Shown piece after piece: positions 52,286-64,000 of a DNA stretch of 64,000 nucleotides (within the stretch, counting starts at the first letter, position 1; every line of letters starts with the position of its first letter). Under the pieces are notes generated by a model, which was not told the origin of the DNA, did not search any database, and worked only from the letters and a program-made list of their open reading frames with translations. Source of the stretch: Balamuthia mandrillaris (taxonomy: Eukaryota; Discosea; Longamoebia; Balamuthiidae); assembly GCA_031835245.1 (NCBI GenBank), contig JAVKOQ010000057.1, positions 62,001 through 126,000 on the forward strand. The letters run 5' to 3'. The translations under genes and the position numbers were made by a program.

Positions 52286-55200
52286 ATGAGAGGAGAAGAA
52301 GAGGGAGAAGCAGCACGGCATGACGCTACACCAGTGCAAGCAGAGGAGGACGAGGGTGACGAAGAAGAAGAAGCGGAAGACGAAGAGTTAGAAGTATTTG
52401 TAGTTCCTCCGCCGGAAGAGCTCAAGTGCGCCATCTGCTTCGACCTGCTACGCAATCCTGTAATCACCAAAGAATGTGGTTTGTATTTTTCTCTCACGTT
52501 GTTGTTCTCTTCCCCTTGTGCTTCTTGTTCTTTTCTTCTTGTTGTCTTATGTTGTCTTTTGTTGTTTTTGTTCTTGTTCTTCTTCTTGTTCTTGTTCTTC
52601 TTGATGTTCTTCTTGTTCTTCTTGTTCTTCTTCTTCTTCTTCTTCGTCTTCTTGTTCTTCTTGTTCTTCTTCTTGTTCTTCTTCTTCTTCTTCTTCGTCT
52701 TCTTCTTCATGTTCTTCTTCTTGTTCTTGTTCTTCTTCTTCTTCTTCTTCTTCTTCTTCTTCTTCTTGTTCTTCTTCTCTCTTCTTCTTCTCTCTTCTTC
52801 TTCTTCTTCTTCTTCTTCTTCTTCTTCTTCTTCTTCTTCTTCTTCTTCTTCGTTCTCATTCTTTCGTTGCTTTGACAAAGGTCATACCTTTTGTCAACAC
52901 TGCTTCGACCGGAGCTTTACTGCAAAGCCCACTTGTCCAACTTGCCGTGCTCCTTTTCTCTCCCTTTCTGCTTCCTCCTCTTCCACCATCTTCTCTACCG
53001 TCGTCAATCCCAACCGCATCGTCAAAGAGATACTCGACAACCTCCTCATCCATTGTCGCTATGGCCTTTGTCGAACCTCTTCTTCTCATTCTTCTTCGTC
53101 TTCTTCTCATTCGTTTCCAAACAATGACAACAAAACAACGACTACCTCAAGGAGAAGTCGAACAAATAGCAACAACCAAAAGGAGAAAGAGAAGGAGAAA
53201 GAAAAGGAACGTGGAGGAACTGCTGGAGATGGAGAATGGACTATCGACCCGAACGGCTGCCCTGAAGTCATCAAACGGGGCTACCGACGGACGCACGAAC
53301 GGGCCTGCAGCTATGCTCCCGTTCGGTGCACGCACAGAGGGAGGGGTTGTCCTTGGAGAGGGAGAAGAGCGGAGCTGCCGCAACACCTGAGGCAATGCCC
53401 CTTTGACCTGCTCAAAGTGTATATCAACAGGACGGAGGAGGAGCTGCTTGCCCTGAGACAGATTACAAGGGTTTGCTGTTTTTCCTGTTATTGAGGAGAT
53501 GTTGCTGTGTTGTGTCTCTTCTTTCTTCTTTCTTAAACAAGCTTATGATTTTCTTTCCTGTGATAACAATCAGAGACAAACTTCAGAGATTACATTGTTA
53601 AAAAACCAAATGAACAGTATGGCGAGTCTTTGCAAAATCTTACTTCAGGTTACATTCCTGTTTCTTTCACTTTCTTTTGTTCTACCTCATATTTCCACTT
53701 ACAAGAATAAACACTTGAATTTTGTTTCCATCTCTATTTACAGGATGTACATCATGACACTTCCACTCAACAACAGCAACAACTACAACGCGCATTATCA
53801 GCTTTTGTAAGCGAAGAAGCACACAATGCCAAAGAAGATGATGGGACATTAACCAATTCCAGCGAAGATGGAGACGAACGACAACACCAATTCCGAGAAC
53901 GCCAACAAAAAGCCGAACGGAAAGCTTTAAAAGAAACATTTGCTCTTTCATCTGCTTCTCGTTCTTCTTCACGTGAATTGCGTTGTTTACGAACGTTATC
54001 TGCGCATGACGACACGGTGGAATCACTTGTGATGGACCTTGACAACGGTAACCTCTTCTCTGCTTCTTGGGATCACAACATCAGAGTTTGGGATATGATG
54101 TCTCCAACAACTTTAGCATCAAAAGAACAGGAACAAGAGATATTTTACGAAGAACACCAACAAGTTTTACCACAACTGGTCGTTACCACTTTGACCTGCG
54201 ACACCGACGTTCGAGAGCTGAAAATCGACGGAAGGTATCTCTACAGTGGATGCGGCTCTGGCATCATCCATGTATGGGACTTGGAAGAATGGCGCTGTGT
54301 TCAAACAGTAAAGCAACACGCGGACGATGTGTTGGCGTTGACAGTAGCAAACGGTCGCTTGTTTAGTGGTAGCAGTGACTCTACGGTTCGTGTTTGGAGT
54401 TTGGGGCGGTTTTCTTCTTCTGTTGCAAAGAAAGGAAAAGGGCGAGCAAGAAAAAGAAGAGGAAAGGACCGAATTCGAGCTCTTCCACTCTCCTCTTCGT
54501 CAGAGCGAGATGCTGTAAATGGCGGTGATAGCAATGAAAATGACCACGATTTAGACGATGACATTGACTTTGATTTGCGAGAAGAACTTTTGCTTTCAGC
54601 AGTTGAAGATGGATACGAAGACGAAAACGAAGGGGCTGAAGCACAAACCAACGGATTTAATGGAAAAAGTAGGAAAAGAGAAGGATTACGGTGCATCAAA
54701 ACGTTGACGGGACATCAGAACTGGGTCTTTGCATTGGCCTCATGTAACAACTTAGTGTTTAGCGGCAGCAGCGACCACACCATCAAAGTTTGGTCGGCGG
54801 ACTCCTTGCAATGCGTTAAAACTTTGACAGGGCATGGCGACCAGGTTAGAGCGCTCTGTGTGTCGGGCGATTATTTATTCAGCGGCTCTTATGATTGCAC
54901 GATCAAGGCACAATTTCTCTGCTTCTCTGTTCTCTCCTTTCTCCCCGCCTTTGTTTCTCTTCTCATTTCTTTGTTCTTATTTTCACAGGTGTGGGACATT
55001 CACTCTTTGGAATGTGTAGACACAATGCATGTCTACAACGAGGTGTTCGGGTTGGGCACAGCCGCCAACTTTCTCTTTAGTGGCGACGAGAATGGAACTA
55101 TAAAGGTTTTCTTCGTTTTGTTTTGTTTTTCTTTTTTCTGTTTGCAACAAACTTTCCTTCAACATTTCTAAACATGAACAACAACAAAAAGGTGTGGGAC

Positions 55201-55329
55201 CTAACCTCGCGGCGGTGCATCCACACTCTGTCCGACCACACCGGCAGCGTGTACGCTTTTGCGGTGGGTCCGCATGGTCGCTTGCTCAGCGCTTCCTCTG
55301 ATACCACCATCAAAGTTTGGGGCAGATAA
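52286..55329 (+). CDS. TRAF7: TRAF7-like RING, TRAF zinc finger and WD40 protein
   Basis: Exons 52286..52478, 52881..53470, 53574..53648, 53744..54907, 54989..55105 and 55192..55329 join in phase to about 758 residues. Order: acidic leader, RING (CAICFDLLRNPVITKECGHTF, then CQHCFDR, CPTCRAPF), Ser-rich linker, TRAF-type zinc finger (ERACSYAPVRCTHRGRGCPW to HLRQCPFD), short coiled coil, then seven WD40 repeats (TLSAHDDTVESL, GHQNWVFALAS, GSSDHTIKVW, SASSDTTIKVWGR at the end). This is the TRAF7 plan. TRAF7 is a ubiquitin ligase that works with MEKK3 in stress signalling. A Lys/Arg/Asp-rich insert of about 85 residues splits the WD40 array. The intron at 54908-54988 starts with GC, giving IK|VWD across the junction. 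Confidence 0.92.
52560..52855 (+). repeat. (CTT)n microsatellite in TRAF7 intron 1
   Basis: CTT/GTT tract of about 300 bases inside a 402-base intron within the RING domain coding region. Confidence 0.9.
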
Positions 55330-56140
55330 ACCCCCAATAAAACAAAAGCGGCGCAATGCTTTGATCTGTTGCTGAAAGTTTCAAACCACCAATCAAAAAT
55401 CAAAACAGAGGCTTTATCTTACCATAAAAAGTCTTTTCTGATGAGACATGGCCACGAGAGATAGATGATTTCTATCTCTCGTGGCCATGTCGACAAAAAT
55501 CCATTGGCCAATTCCCCGTATTCGGTTTTTGGCTGAAAAGAAATGGCAAGGGAAAAAAGGACAGCAAAATAGTCCCTGCGCTTCCCTGCAACCTTGAGCG
55601 CGGAAAGTTTGTGTCGACAGGGACTACAGCCAAACCAAACCATTGCGCGTTGGTCATTTCTAATTCCCCGATTTACACGAATGAAAGTCGTGCTAGCACT
55701 ATGGCCCCTCTACCGAAGTGAATTATTTCTTATAATAGAAAAGGAAAAACAAATAAAAGAAAAGAAAACAATGCTGCCACGGCTCTCACAAAAGAATGCT
55801 GCAACTTTCAACGCATCCGTCTCGTAAGCTTTCAGTTGCTCGCCAGTTGGAAAATGCAATTGTGTAGCAAGCGCTGGCTATGGCTGATTTGCTGGTCCTC
55901 TTCGTTCTTGCTGGTTGGTTCTTCTGCTTTCTCACGATACTCCTGCCACATTTCAGGTTCATGGCGTCAAGGCATTTGTTCACGTAGTCTCCTTGCTTCC
56001 AATTCCTCTGCCTTCTGGCTTTGCAGTATGCGAAAAAGCAACTTATTCGTGACAACAGTGTCCTCAGTTACGGTAGCAGATGGTGTGAATGGGCCAAAAG
56101 GAGACGGTTTGCATAAGGTGTTGCATCAGGAGTAAGGAAC
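55330..56140. other. Intergenic gap with hairpin
   Basis: Holds the perfect hairpin at 55445-55491 and TGTCGACA at 55488 and 55612. Otherwise AT-rich; no gene is seen. Confidence 0.6.
55445..55491. repeat. 21-bp perfect inverted repeat with 5-base loop
   Basis: GACATGGCCACGAGAGATAG (plus one A, 55445-55465) pairs exactly with 55471-55491 around the loop TGATT. The right arm runs into a TGTCGACA palindrome. It lies 116 bases after the TRAF7 stop. Could be a transcription terminator/processing hairpin, a small-RNA precursor or a relic of a hairpin transposon end. Confidence 0.85.
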
Positions 56141-56143
56141 ACG

Positions 56144-56330
56144 CTTCAATAAAGAAGTGGGCCGCTGCACGCGGCCCAAGAGCCACGCGGGCAGCCAGCC
56201 CACCAGGCACAGCGGCAGCCAGCGGGCACAGGTGCCCAGCCACAGCGGCCAGGCACGGCAGCCGCCCAGAGCAGCTCCGAGCAGCCCCCTCAGCGGCCCG
56301 CGAGCAGCAACGGCTTCAAAAAAAACTACA
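56144..56330. repeat. GC-rich CAGCGGCC-type repeat, copy 1
   Basis: Begins AATAAAGAAGTGGGCC and is followed by degenerate GCAGC/GCGGC units. A second copy with the same opening is at 56567. Possibly fossil LTR-internal repeat; a TTGGTATCC word about 110 bases downstream resembles a copia primer-binding site. Confidence 0.6.
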
Positions 56331-56566
56331 CAAACACCAGCAAAAGAATTGTTATACCACTCTCCCATAATACCTATCCCTATCTCTCCTTGTATATATT
56401 TCTTTCTTTCATTCTATTAAAGGTCTTTTCCCTACACACAACGAGTTGGTATCCGTTGGGTTGTTCCCTCACCGGCCTTATCACAGAATGCTACATTTTC
56501 CTGTCATACAATAGTATTTTTTAACAAAAAAAAAAGGAAGAAATAAAACGAGTAGTGGATAAAGAA

Positions 56567-56690
56567 GTGGGCCACACAGGCAGCCAACCCAGCGGCACCT
56601 CAGCGGCAGGCCCACGGCAGTAGCCCAGCAGCTCCCCAGCAGCCCCCGAGCAGCCCTCGAGCGGCCCCCAAGCGGCCCATTGGCTGCTCT
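56567..56690. repeat. GC-rich CAGCGGCC-type repeat, copy 2
   Basis: Shares the AAAGAAGTGGGCC opening and GCAGC/GCGGC content with copy 1, as a direct repeat about 420 bases apart. Confidence 0.6.
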
Positions 56691-56695
56691 GGCAC

Positions 56696-58140
56696 TGTCG
56701 ACAAAGTCGACAATAAATTGCCTCAGAAAAAGGCTTGTATTATTATCCCTCTCTCCTGCGGTAGAGGGGTATAAAGAGCTTCTTTATCGTTTGGAGTCTG
56801 ACAGACAGACAGACATTATACATCTATCTTTTCACTCATTGTTTCCCTTCCACTGCACACTTCTAACCTTAGGTCATGGGCCTGTAACTCACACACACAA
56901 AATGACGACGCTCCCCACACCAAATACTCACTGGCGCGTGGCCCTCCCCCACGTCCTCCAGCAACTCATCCCATCTTATGGTTCATGAGTTGCTTCAAGA
57001 GCCCCACTGCCTGGTGATGACCTCGCAGCGCTTGCCCATTTCTTGTTGCTGCTTGTTGCATCTACGCTGGCATCGGCAGGGGCGTCGACGATACCTTGCC
57101 CTCCTTTGCGGTGACCAAATCGAGGCAGTGGGGCTCTTGAAGCAACTCATGAACCATAAAGTTAATCAAGCTTCTGTCACTACGGACACTCCAACTCTAA
57201 AAGGCCTTTTGAACAAGCTGACCCTCTATGCTAACAAACCTGATACTCCCATTCTCTCTGTCGGCGGTTCCACTCGCCGTCTTCTGTCTTCCCAACGAGC
57301 ACCCTGATCATTTTCGTGGGGCTAACGCTGCGAAAACAGTGGACGAAGCCCTGTCAAGTTCCCTCCCTGCGAGCACTGCCAACAGCAGAACCACCCAAGC
57401 AGAAGATGCTGGAAGAAGTTCGGCTCTCCATCCGGCAAACAGGAGAAGCGAAACGACAGAGGCAAAAGCAAGTAACCAGTGGACTCCGATGAAGAAGCCT
57501 ACGTGGCTCTCATGGCGCGAGACGAAGAAAATTTCACTCCTCTCCCTCCTCTTCTATGTCGTCAATAAAAACGGTTTACTGGGTTCTCGATCCTGGGGCA
57601 TGCAAGCTCATGAGTCCGCACAACGAATGGTTCACCCATCTTGATTTCCGCTATACTCGAAAAGTCATTTGGGAAACAATCACTCTGTCCCCGCTGTTGC
57701 TCGAGGCAACATCTCTCTTGCCCTTGACGGCGGTAAAACCTTCACGACGCTCAGACCTTACTACAAATCTACTCTCCGTGTCAGCTCTCACAGACGCTGG
57801 CTTCAAGGTCGACTTCTACATGAGCTTGTGCACCATCCACGGCAGCAAGCAAAGATGTGTTGCTGTCTTACCCAAGCTCAACGGAACCTACCTGGTCCGT
57901 GCTTATCACGTCATCAAAGACGGTCACGCCTACGCTTACTTTGCAAGCCCCCAAAGGCCTCTCTCCTGTACTTCGCGGCATCCCACCAACTCTCCGGCCT
58001 AACTGCAGCCTACGCCCAGCGAGGCAAGGCGCCTAAGAAGTCCTCAACGCGTGAAACCGAAAGACTAGCTCTCATCCATTCTGATGTCTGTGGCCCTATG
58101 GGTCCCTCAATTGGTAATGCACGCTACTAGGCCACAAAAA
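56696..58140 (+). mobile_element. Truncated Ty1/copia LTR-retrotransposon fossil
   Basis: LTR-like 5' region with GTCGACA palindromes and a TATAAA box near 56770. Then come remnants of gag with a CCHC zinc knuckle (about 57370-57410), a copia-type protease region (about 57565-57700) and a pre-integrase segment (about 57960-58110). Reverse transcriptase and RNase H are absent and no 3' LTR is seen. It is clearly broken, with several disruptions, so it is probably an old insertion. It ends about 90 bases upstream of a tRNA-Leu gene, a site type favoured by Ty1-like elements. Family call from the CCHC and protease signatures. Confidence 0.65.
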
Positions 58141-58228
58141 TGAAGTTGCAAACTACATGTCCGTCTTCTTTCGATGATCTTCAAAAATGAGCTCCGCACG
58201 GCAAGAAAAAGCCGTCATGAGTGTCCAA

Positions 58229-58312
58229 GCATCTATGGCCGAGCGGTCTAAGGCGGTAGACTCAAGTTCTACTGAGGTTATCCTCGCGTGGGTTCGAATC
58301 CCACTGGATGCA
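58229..58312 (+). tRNA. tRNA-Leu (anticodon CAA)
   Basis: Acceptor GCATCTA pairs with TGGATGC (one G-T pair), discriminator A. The anticodon stem GTAGA/TCTAC encloses CTCAAGT, with anticodon CAA. A long variable arm (TGAGGTTATCCTCG) marks the type II structure of leucine tRNAs, and the T arm has GGTTCGAATCC. No intron, although many eukaryotic tRNA-Leu(CAA) genes have one. A run of T follows within 10 bases as a Pol III terminator. Reads UUG codons. Confidence 0.95.
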
Positions 58313-58505
58313 ACAATTTTTTTTGCTGTGAAAGATTTTTGCACGTTTATTCTTACTTTTACGGCTGTTGTTATTCTTTTTCTCTCTTGCTTTCCGTTCG
58401 TTGTTTGCGTTTTGTTGTAAAAAAGCGGACTGTTGCTGTACACTTTCGTTCATTCCGCAATACTTTCCCACCTTGTGAGATTTTTTTACTTTTTTTTTAT
58501 TTTGT

Positions 58506-60251
<1,746 letters not shown>

Positions 60252-61110
60252 CTTTGCTGTTTTGTTACAGAATTTTTTGGTACCATTTTTTCGCTTCCTT
60301 AAAACAAAGAGAAATGGCAACGATTACGGTCGATAGAGTTTCGTCCAAAACGCGTGCATCTCCTAATGGCCGAAAAGTTGTTACCGAGTGCACTAAATTA
60401 AGGTGTTGATCTACACGCAATCTACCACGACCGACCAATCCGATTTCTTATTTTTGATTGCAAGAAAACTTCTCCTGCTGGCCGCGAGCGAGTGGGAACA
60501 CGGTGGTGACCAACGGTGGGACAACGAGCCTTCGCTCTCAACGCGCGAACAGGACCCTGTTCGTCGTTCGCCCGGCAAGACAAGGCGTTCGTGTCATATC
60601 AGCCCAATAGAAGCACGTCATACTTGGATGGTAAAAACAGCTGAGAGCCCATGGAGGTCTTCGATTGGATGGCCTCCATAAGAAAAAATAAGCCTAATTA
60701 CTTGCGTTCTTTTCTGTCACCTTTTTCTCTGTTTTCTTCCATTTTTTCACGTCTTTTCACTTTTATCAATCATAAAAAAATACAAGAGGAGGTATTGAAA
60801 AAACAAGAAGGGAGGACAATACCGTCATGAGGATACCACTATAGCCCTTTCGTTTTGGTGGAGGGTGTCAAATGAATATTCGTTTTGGGATGTTTTGCTT
60901 TCCTCCGTTTCTTCACGAGTTTGCAATAAACTCCACCCGCACCTGCCACATTTATCCGGTTGTTCTTCCTATATATATAATAAGCGTTTTCGTTTGTTTT
61001 AATCTACAACACATTCAACAAACAACTTTACAACTGAACAACCAAAAACATACAACTATAACGAACCACGCAAGTACTATAGCGAACAAACATTAACGAC
61101 AACATAAGTA
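60252..61110. other. Intergenic gap
   Basis: Divergent gap between the JmjC gene and the secreted protein gene. A TATATATAA element near 60972 lies about 140 bases before the ATG at 61111 and may be a TATA box. Otherwise nothing recognised. Confidence 0.5.
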
Positions 61111-62075
61111 ATGAAGGCACAAACCATGATCGCGAAGATGTTGCTGTTGAGCAGCCTTCTTGTGGCATCCACTTTGGCCCAAGGGACCTTTGACACCATC
61201 GCTGACCCGGACCTCAACGATGGAAGCGATAGGATGTACGTCTCTTTCTCCACCCCCTTCTGATTCTCTCCGTTACTGATGTCTCGAAACAAACAATAAA
61301 ATAAAAAATAGGGACTGCCCGATGCACTGCGAACGGATTACGTTGATCGTGGATGACTACCGCAATGCTATCTATACCATGGAGGGAGAGGGCTACGTGA
61401 GGCCCGTCGATGAGATCGACCTCACTGCCGTTGAGGATAACGTCCTAGTCCAAGAGGACTTCACTTACACCGATAACACTCCCGTTAGTACTCTCTCTCC
61501 CGCTCTCTCTCTCTCGCTCTCACAAGCTAAACGTCATATTTACTTACCTTGGAAAAACGCAGTGGTCCTCTGCTGGAATGTACAAGTCGTTGGAGGAAGC
61601 TCTGGTGGCCCTGCGTGGTCGTAACGAGACAGGAGTCATGTTGGACAAATCTGAACGCATCGCCTTCGCCTGCAGTGAGGACGGCCGACATGCCTTTGAG
61701 CAACGTAACGTAACCTACTCCGTCATGCAACAAGAAGAACAACAAGAAGGAGAGGGAGAAGGTGAAGAAAGTCAGCAGCCTGCAAAACGACAAGAAGAGC
61801 AAGGGGAAGGAGGAGAAGAACAACAAGAAGAACCTATGACGGAGCAGACCACCACGGTTGTGTACGTGTATAACTTGGACGAGGAGGATCGCATTAAGTC
61901 CATCTATGAATACGAGGACTCTGCTTTGGACATGTGGTTAGAGGAGGTGAACCTGATGATGGGAGGAGAACAGCAAGGAGGAGAACCTGTACCTCCTCAG
62001 GAAGAAGAAGACCAGCCGCCCGCTGAGGAGGAAGAGATCCCTTTGGAAGAGCAGGAGGGCATGCCAGCCTTCTAA
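61111..62075 (+). CDS. Secreted acidic protein, unknown
   Basis: Exons 61111..61235, 61312..61483 and 61563..62075 join in phase to about 269 residues. A signal peptide (KMLLLSSLLVASTLAQ) precedes DPDLNDGSDRMDCPMHCERI, a small cysteine cluster, and an acidic globular part (VDDYRNAIYTMEGEGYVRP) with N-glycosylation sequons NET and NVT. The second half is Glu/Gln-rich, with a folded-looking insert VVYVYNLDEEDRIKSIYEYE, and ends in EEEEIPLEEQEG. Very likely secreted or cyst-wall/vesicle-lumen material; an acidic Ca-binding role is only a guess. No family recognised. Confidence 0.7.
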
Positions 62076-62218
62076 AAAAAAGGGCTCAGCCAACCTCATG
62101 CGTTTTCTTGATAAACAAGTAACCTCTAAGCATAAATAATAAAAGAAGAAGGCAAAAACTTCCAAAGGTCTATTTGTTCCGCTGGGTCATGAAAAAAAAG
62201 GACGGCTTGCCTGGTCAC

Positions 62219-62548
62219 TCACTCTTCGCGTCTCATGTCCACCACCACCGTGGAGGCTTCGGTGGCAAAAGCGGGTGGAGCCCAAGCAGTGATGAACAAT
62301 GAAGGACCCACTCTCTGGATATTATAACAGATCATCAGCATTCATGTTTTGTATTTCTTCACCCGTTTCTCACTCACCTCAGTGACTAACGCCCAACGAG
62401 CGGAAGGTCCTTCGGCGGCAAGCCTGGCTGCCCGCTGCACGCCCTCCTCGCCGTCCTCTGCCGCGGCGAGCAGCTCCGCCACCAGGCCCAAGCTCCGAGC
62501 GGAGGCTGCGGCCAGCGGTCTTCCCGAGCCCGTTTGGAAGCCAGACAT
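62219..62548 (-). CDS. Small conserved-looking protein, unknown
   Basis: Two exons, 62378..62548 and 62219..62314, phase 0, 88 residues. The first, GC-rich exon encodes an Ala/Glu-rich helix (LGLVAELLAAAEDGEEGVQR, then AARLAAEG) leading into ARWALVTE. The second encodes RVGPSLFITAWAPPAFATEA followed by STVVVDMRREE. Helix then beta strands with short length could suit a roadblock-like or other small scaffold, but this is not a confident match. Convergent with the secreted protein gene, 143 bases between ends. Confidence 0.55.
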
Positions 62549-62947
62549 AACGACGTTTTGTTAAGCAAGTTCTACTTGTCCTCTTTTCTTTTTCCCTCCC
62601 AAAGCTCTTCAAGTAGTGTTTTCTTTCCTGCTTCTTGCTTCCTGCTTCTTGCTACCTTCTCCAAGAGGCTCTGCTACTCTTTTTTTTTTTTTTGGCACAT
62701 TCCATGGTTCAGGGCTGCAGCAAAGGTGCAGCAAGGCAGCTGTGTTCCAGCAGCATTGCTGCACTGTCGATTCAAAGCTTAACAAACCCAGCAGCCCTTG
62801 TGAACCAAAGCTGCTCGCCTAGCTTAACTGTTGATAAAATGCAAAATATTTGAACATTATTCGAAAATACTGAATATTTATTCAATTATTGGTTGAAAAT
62901 TTGGCAGAATATTTTATTTTATTGGTTTGTCGCCTAAGCAAAAAAAG
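62549..62947. other. Divergent gap
   Basis: AT-rich, with a GCAGCA-rich stretch near 62715-62765. No gene is seen. Confidence 0.5.
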
Positions 62948-64000
62948 ATGAGTTTGGAGCGAGTGGTGGAGAGCTTGAAGGACACCCTTGTGGAGGTTCG
63001 AAGGGACATCCATCAGCACCCTGAGACTGCCTTCAAGGAAGTGCGAACCAGTGGCGTGGTCCTGTCCTACCTGCAAAGCGTTGGCTTGCCCGACGAACCT
63101 GGCACTTGGAAGGTAAAGAGCTACTATGCTTCCTTCTTTGCTTCTCTTTTTCATCAGCAAACTTCATCATCTTCTTTCTCACGTTCGACCTTTTAAAAAA
63201 ATAATAAAGAAATGTGCAGGAACTGGTTTGGTGGTGGACATCAAAGGCACAGCCCCACCAAAGGGTGACGAACAACAAGTCAAAATGATTGCCCTTCGCT
63301 CAGACCTGGATGCTCTGCCCATGACCGAGGAGAACTTTGACCTCCCTTACCGTTCTGTCAAGTGAGTAGCTAGCTCTCCTTTTCGAGCAAGCTCTCTTTG
63401 GTTCTCATTCGGTTGACTAACTCTTTCTCTTTCTTCTTTCGTTGTTCTTGTTCTTCTCCTTCTCCTTCTTGTTCTTCTTCTTGTTCTTCTTCTTGTTCTT
63501 CTTCTTCTTGTTCTTATTCTTCTTGTTCTTCTTCTTGTTCTTCTTCTCCTTTGTGTTCTTTCTTGTCTTCACTCAACAACTTGTACTAACGCTGAAGCGA
63601 GGGAGCAGCTCACATGTACGTTTTTCATGCCCAACCTCATTTATACTGAACACACAGCGGACTAATATGCTTTCTCTTGTGCTTATAACGAAGGTGCGGC
63701 CACGATGGTCACATCTCGATGCTGCTCGGCGCTGCCACTCTCTTGCTCCAATCTCGAGACAAGATTCCCAGTGACGTTACCATTCGTCTGCTCTTCCAAC
63801 CCGCCGAGGAGGGGCCTGGTGGTGCTCCCGTCATGATCGAGGAAGGTTGTCTGGAGGGAGTGGAGGAGGTCTATGGCATTCACAACTGGCCCACTATGGC
63901 CTTGGGAGAGATGCGAACCAAAGAGGGTCCTCTTATGGCACACGTGTCGGATCTATACATCACTATTAGAGGAAAAGGTGGTCATGGCTCTCAACCTCAA
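62948..64000 (+). CDS. M20 family amidohydrolase (IAA-amino-acid/hippurate hydrolase type), 3' incomplete
   Basis: Exons 62948..63112, 63210..63361, 63598..63615 and 63694..>64000 join in phase; the gene runs off the window. It begins MSLERVVESLKDTLVEVRRD, then IHQHPETAFKE (RRDIHQHPE is the family start), GTGLVVDIKG, IALRSDLDALPM, the metal motif EGAAHMCGHDGHISM, LLFQPAEEGPGG with catalytic EE, GIHNWPTMALGEM and the lid GKGGHGSQPQ. These enzymes hydrolyse N-acyl amino acids with two metal ions held by Cys/His/Glu. The third exon is only 18 bases (EGAAH), so metal motif residues span three exons. Intron 2 has a CTT tract. Start chosen at the first ATG before the conserved N-terminus. Confidence 0.93.

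Overview
The window is nuclear DNA of an intron-rich, microsatellite-loaded protist. Genes are packed on both strands, often a few hundred bases apart. Introns are short (about 60-900 bases), GT-AG with at least one clear GC-AG case, and commonly filled with pyrimidine-strand microsatellites. The gene set (SH2, DH-PH, TRAF7-type RING-WD40, I-BAR, ELMO, FYVE, augmin, a DYW-type PPR protein) fits a free-living unikont-type protist, most likely an amoebozoan. That assignment is inference; no rRNA or organellar sequence is present. All exon chains below were read by eye, checking splice dinucleotides and reading phase.

Layout. 0.1-9.4 kb: ELMO-domain protein, GDSL esterase, F-box/LRR protein, a small mitochondrial-type protein, a UBA-UBX-RING fusion, and an F-box protein fused to a degenerate eIF2-gamma-like body. 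9.6 kb: tRNA-Val(UAC). 9.9-20.6 kb: TatD nuclease, I-BAR protein, a membrane-anchored RecB/Cas4-like nuclease, and a large disordered coiled-coil protein. 21.2-32.4 kb: FIGNL1-type AAA ATPase, a PARG-like protein, a long gene with a Cbl-like head and two SH2 domains, and augmin subunit 7. 32.8-40.6 kb: secreted peroxiredoxin, two unknown small proteins, and a sterol-glucosyltransferase-like enzyme with a C-terminal FYVE finger. 41.2-49.7 kb: TPT-family transporter, a wax-synthase-like MBOAT protein interrupted by a DH-PH RhoGEF cassette, an F-box/ankyrin protein, an unknown small gene, and an AcpS-type phosphopantetheinyl transferase. 50-55.3 kb: PPR-DYW protein and TRAF7. 55.4-58.3 kb: a long perfect hairpin, GC-rich repeats, a truncated Ty1/copia fossil, and tRNA-Leu(CAA). 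58.5-64 kb: JmjC oxygenase, a secreted acidic protein, a small unknown protein, and an M20 amidohydrolase that runs off the end.

Themes. Several genes concern phosphotyrosine, Rho, ubiquitin and membrane signalling, and four have domain combinations I consider unusual (43.2-47.0, 4.9-7.0, 7.3-9.4 and 25.7-30.1 kb). There is no operon logic. The non-coding gaps share two recurrent short motifs, the palindrome TGTCGACA and the word TGACGAC, which cluster close to inferred start codons and look like promoter elements.
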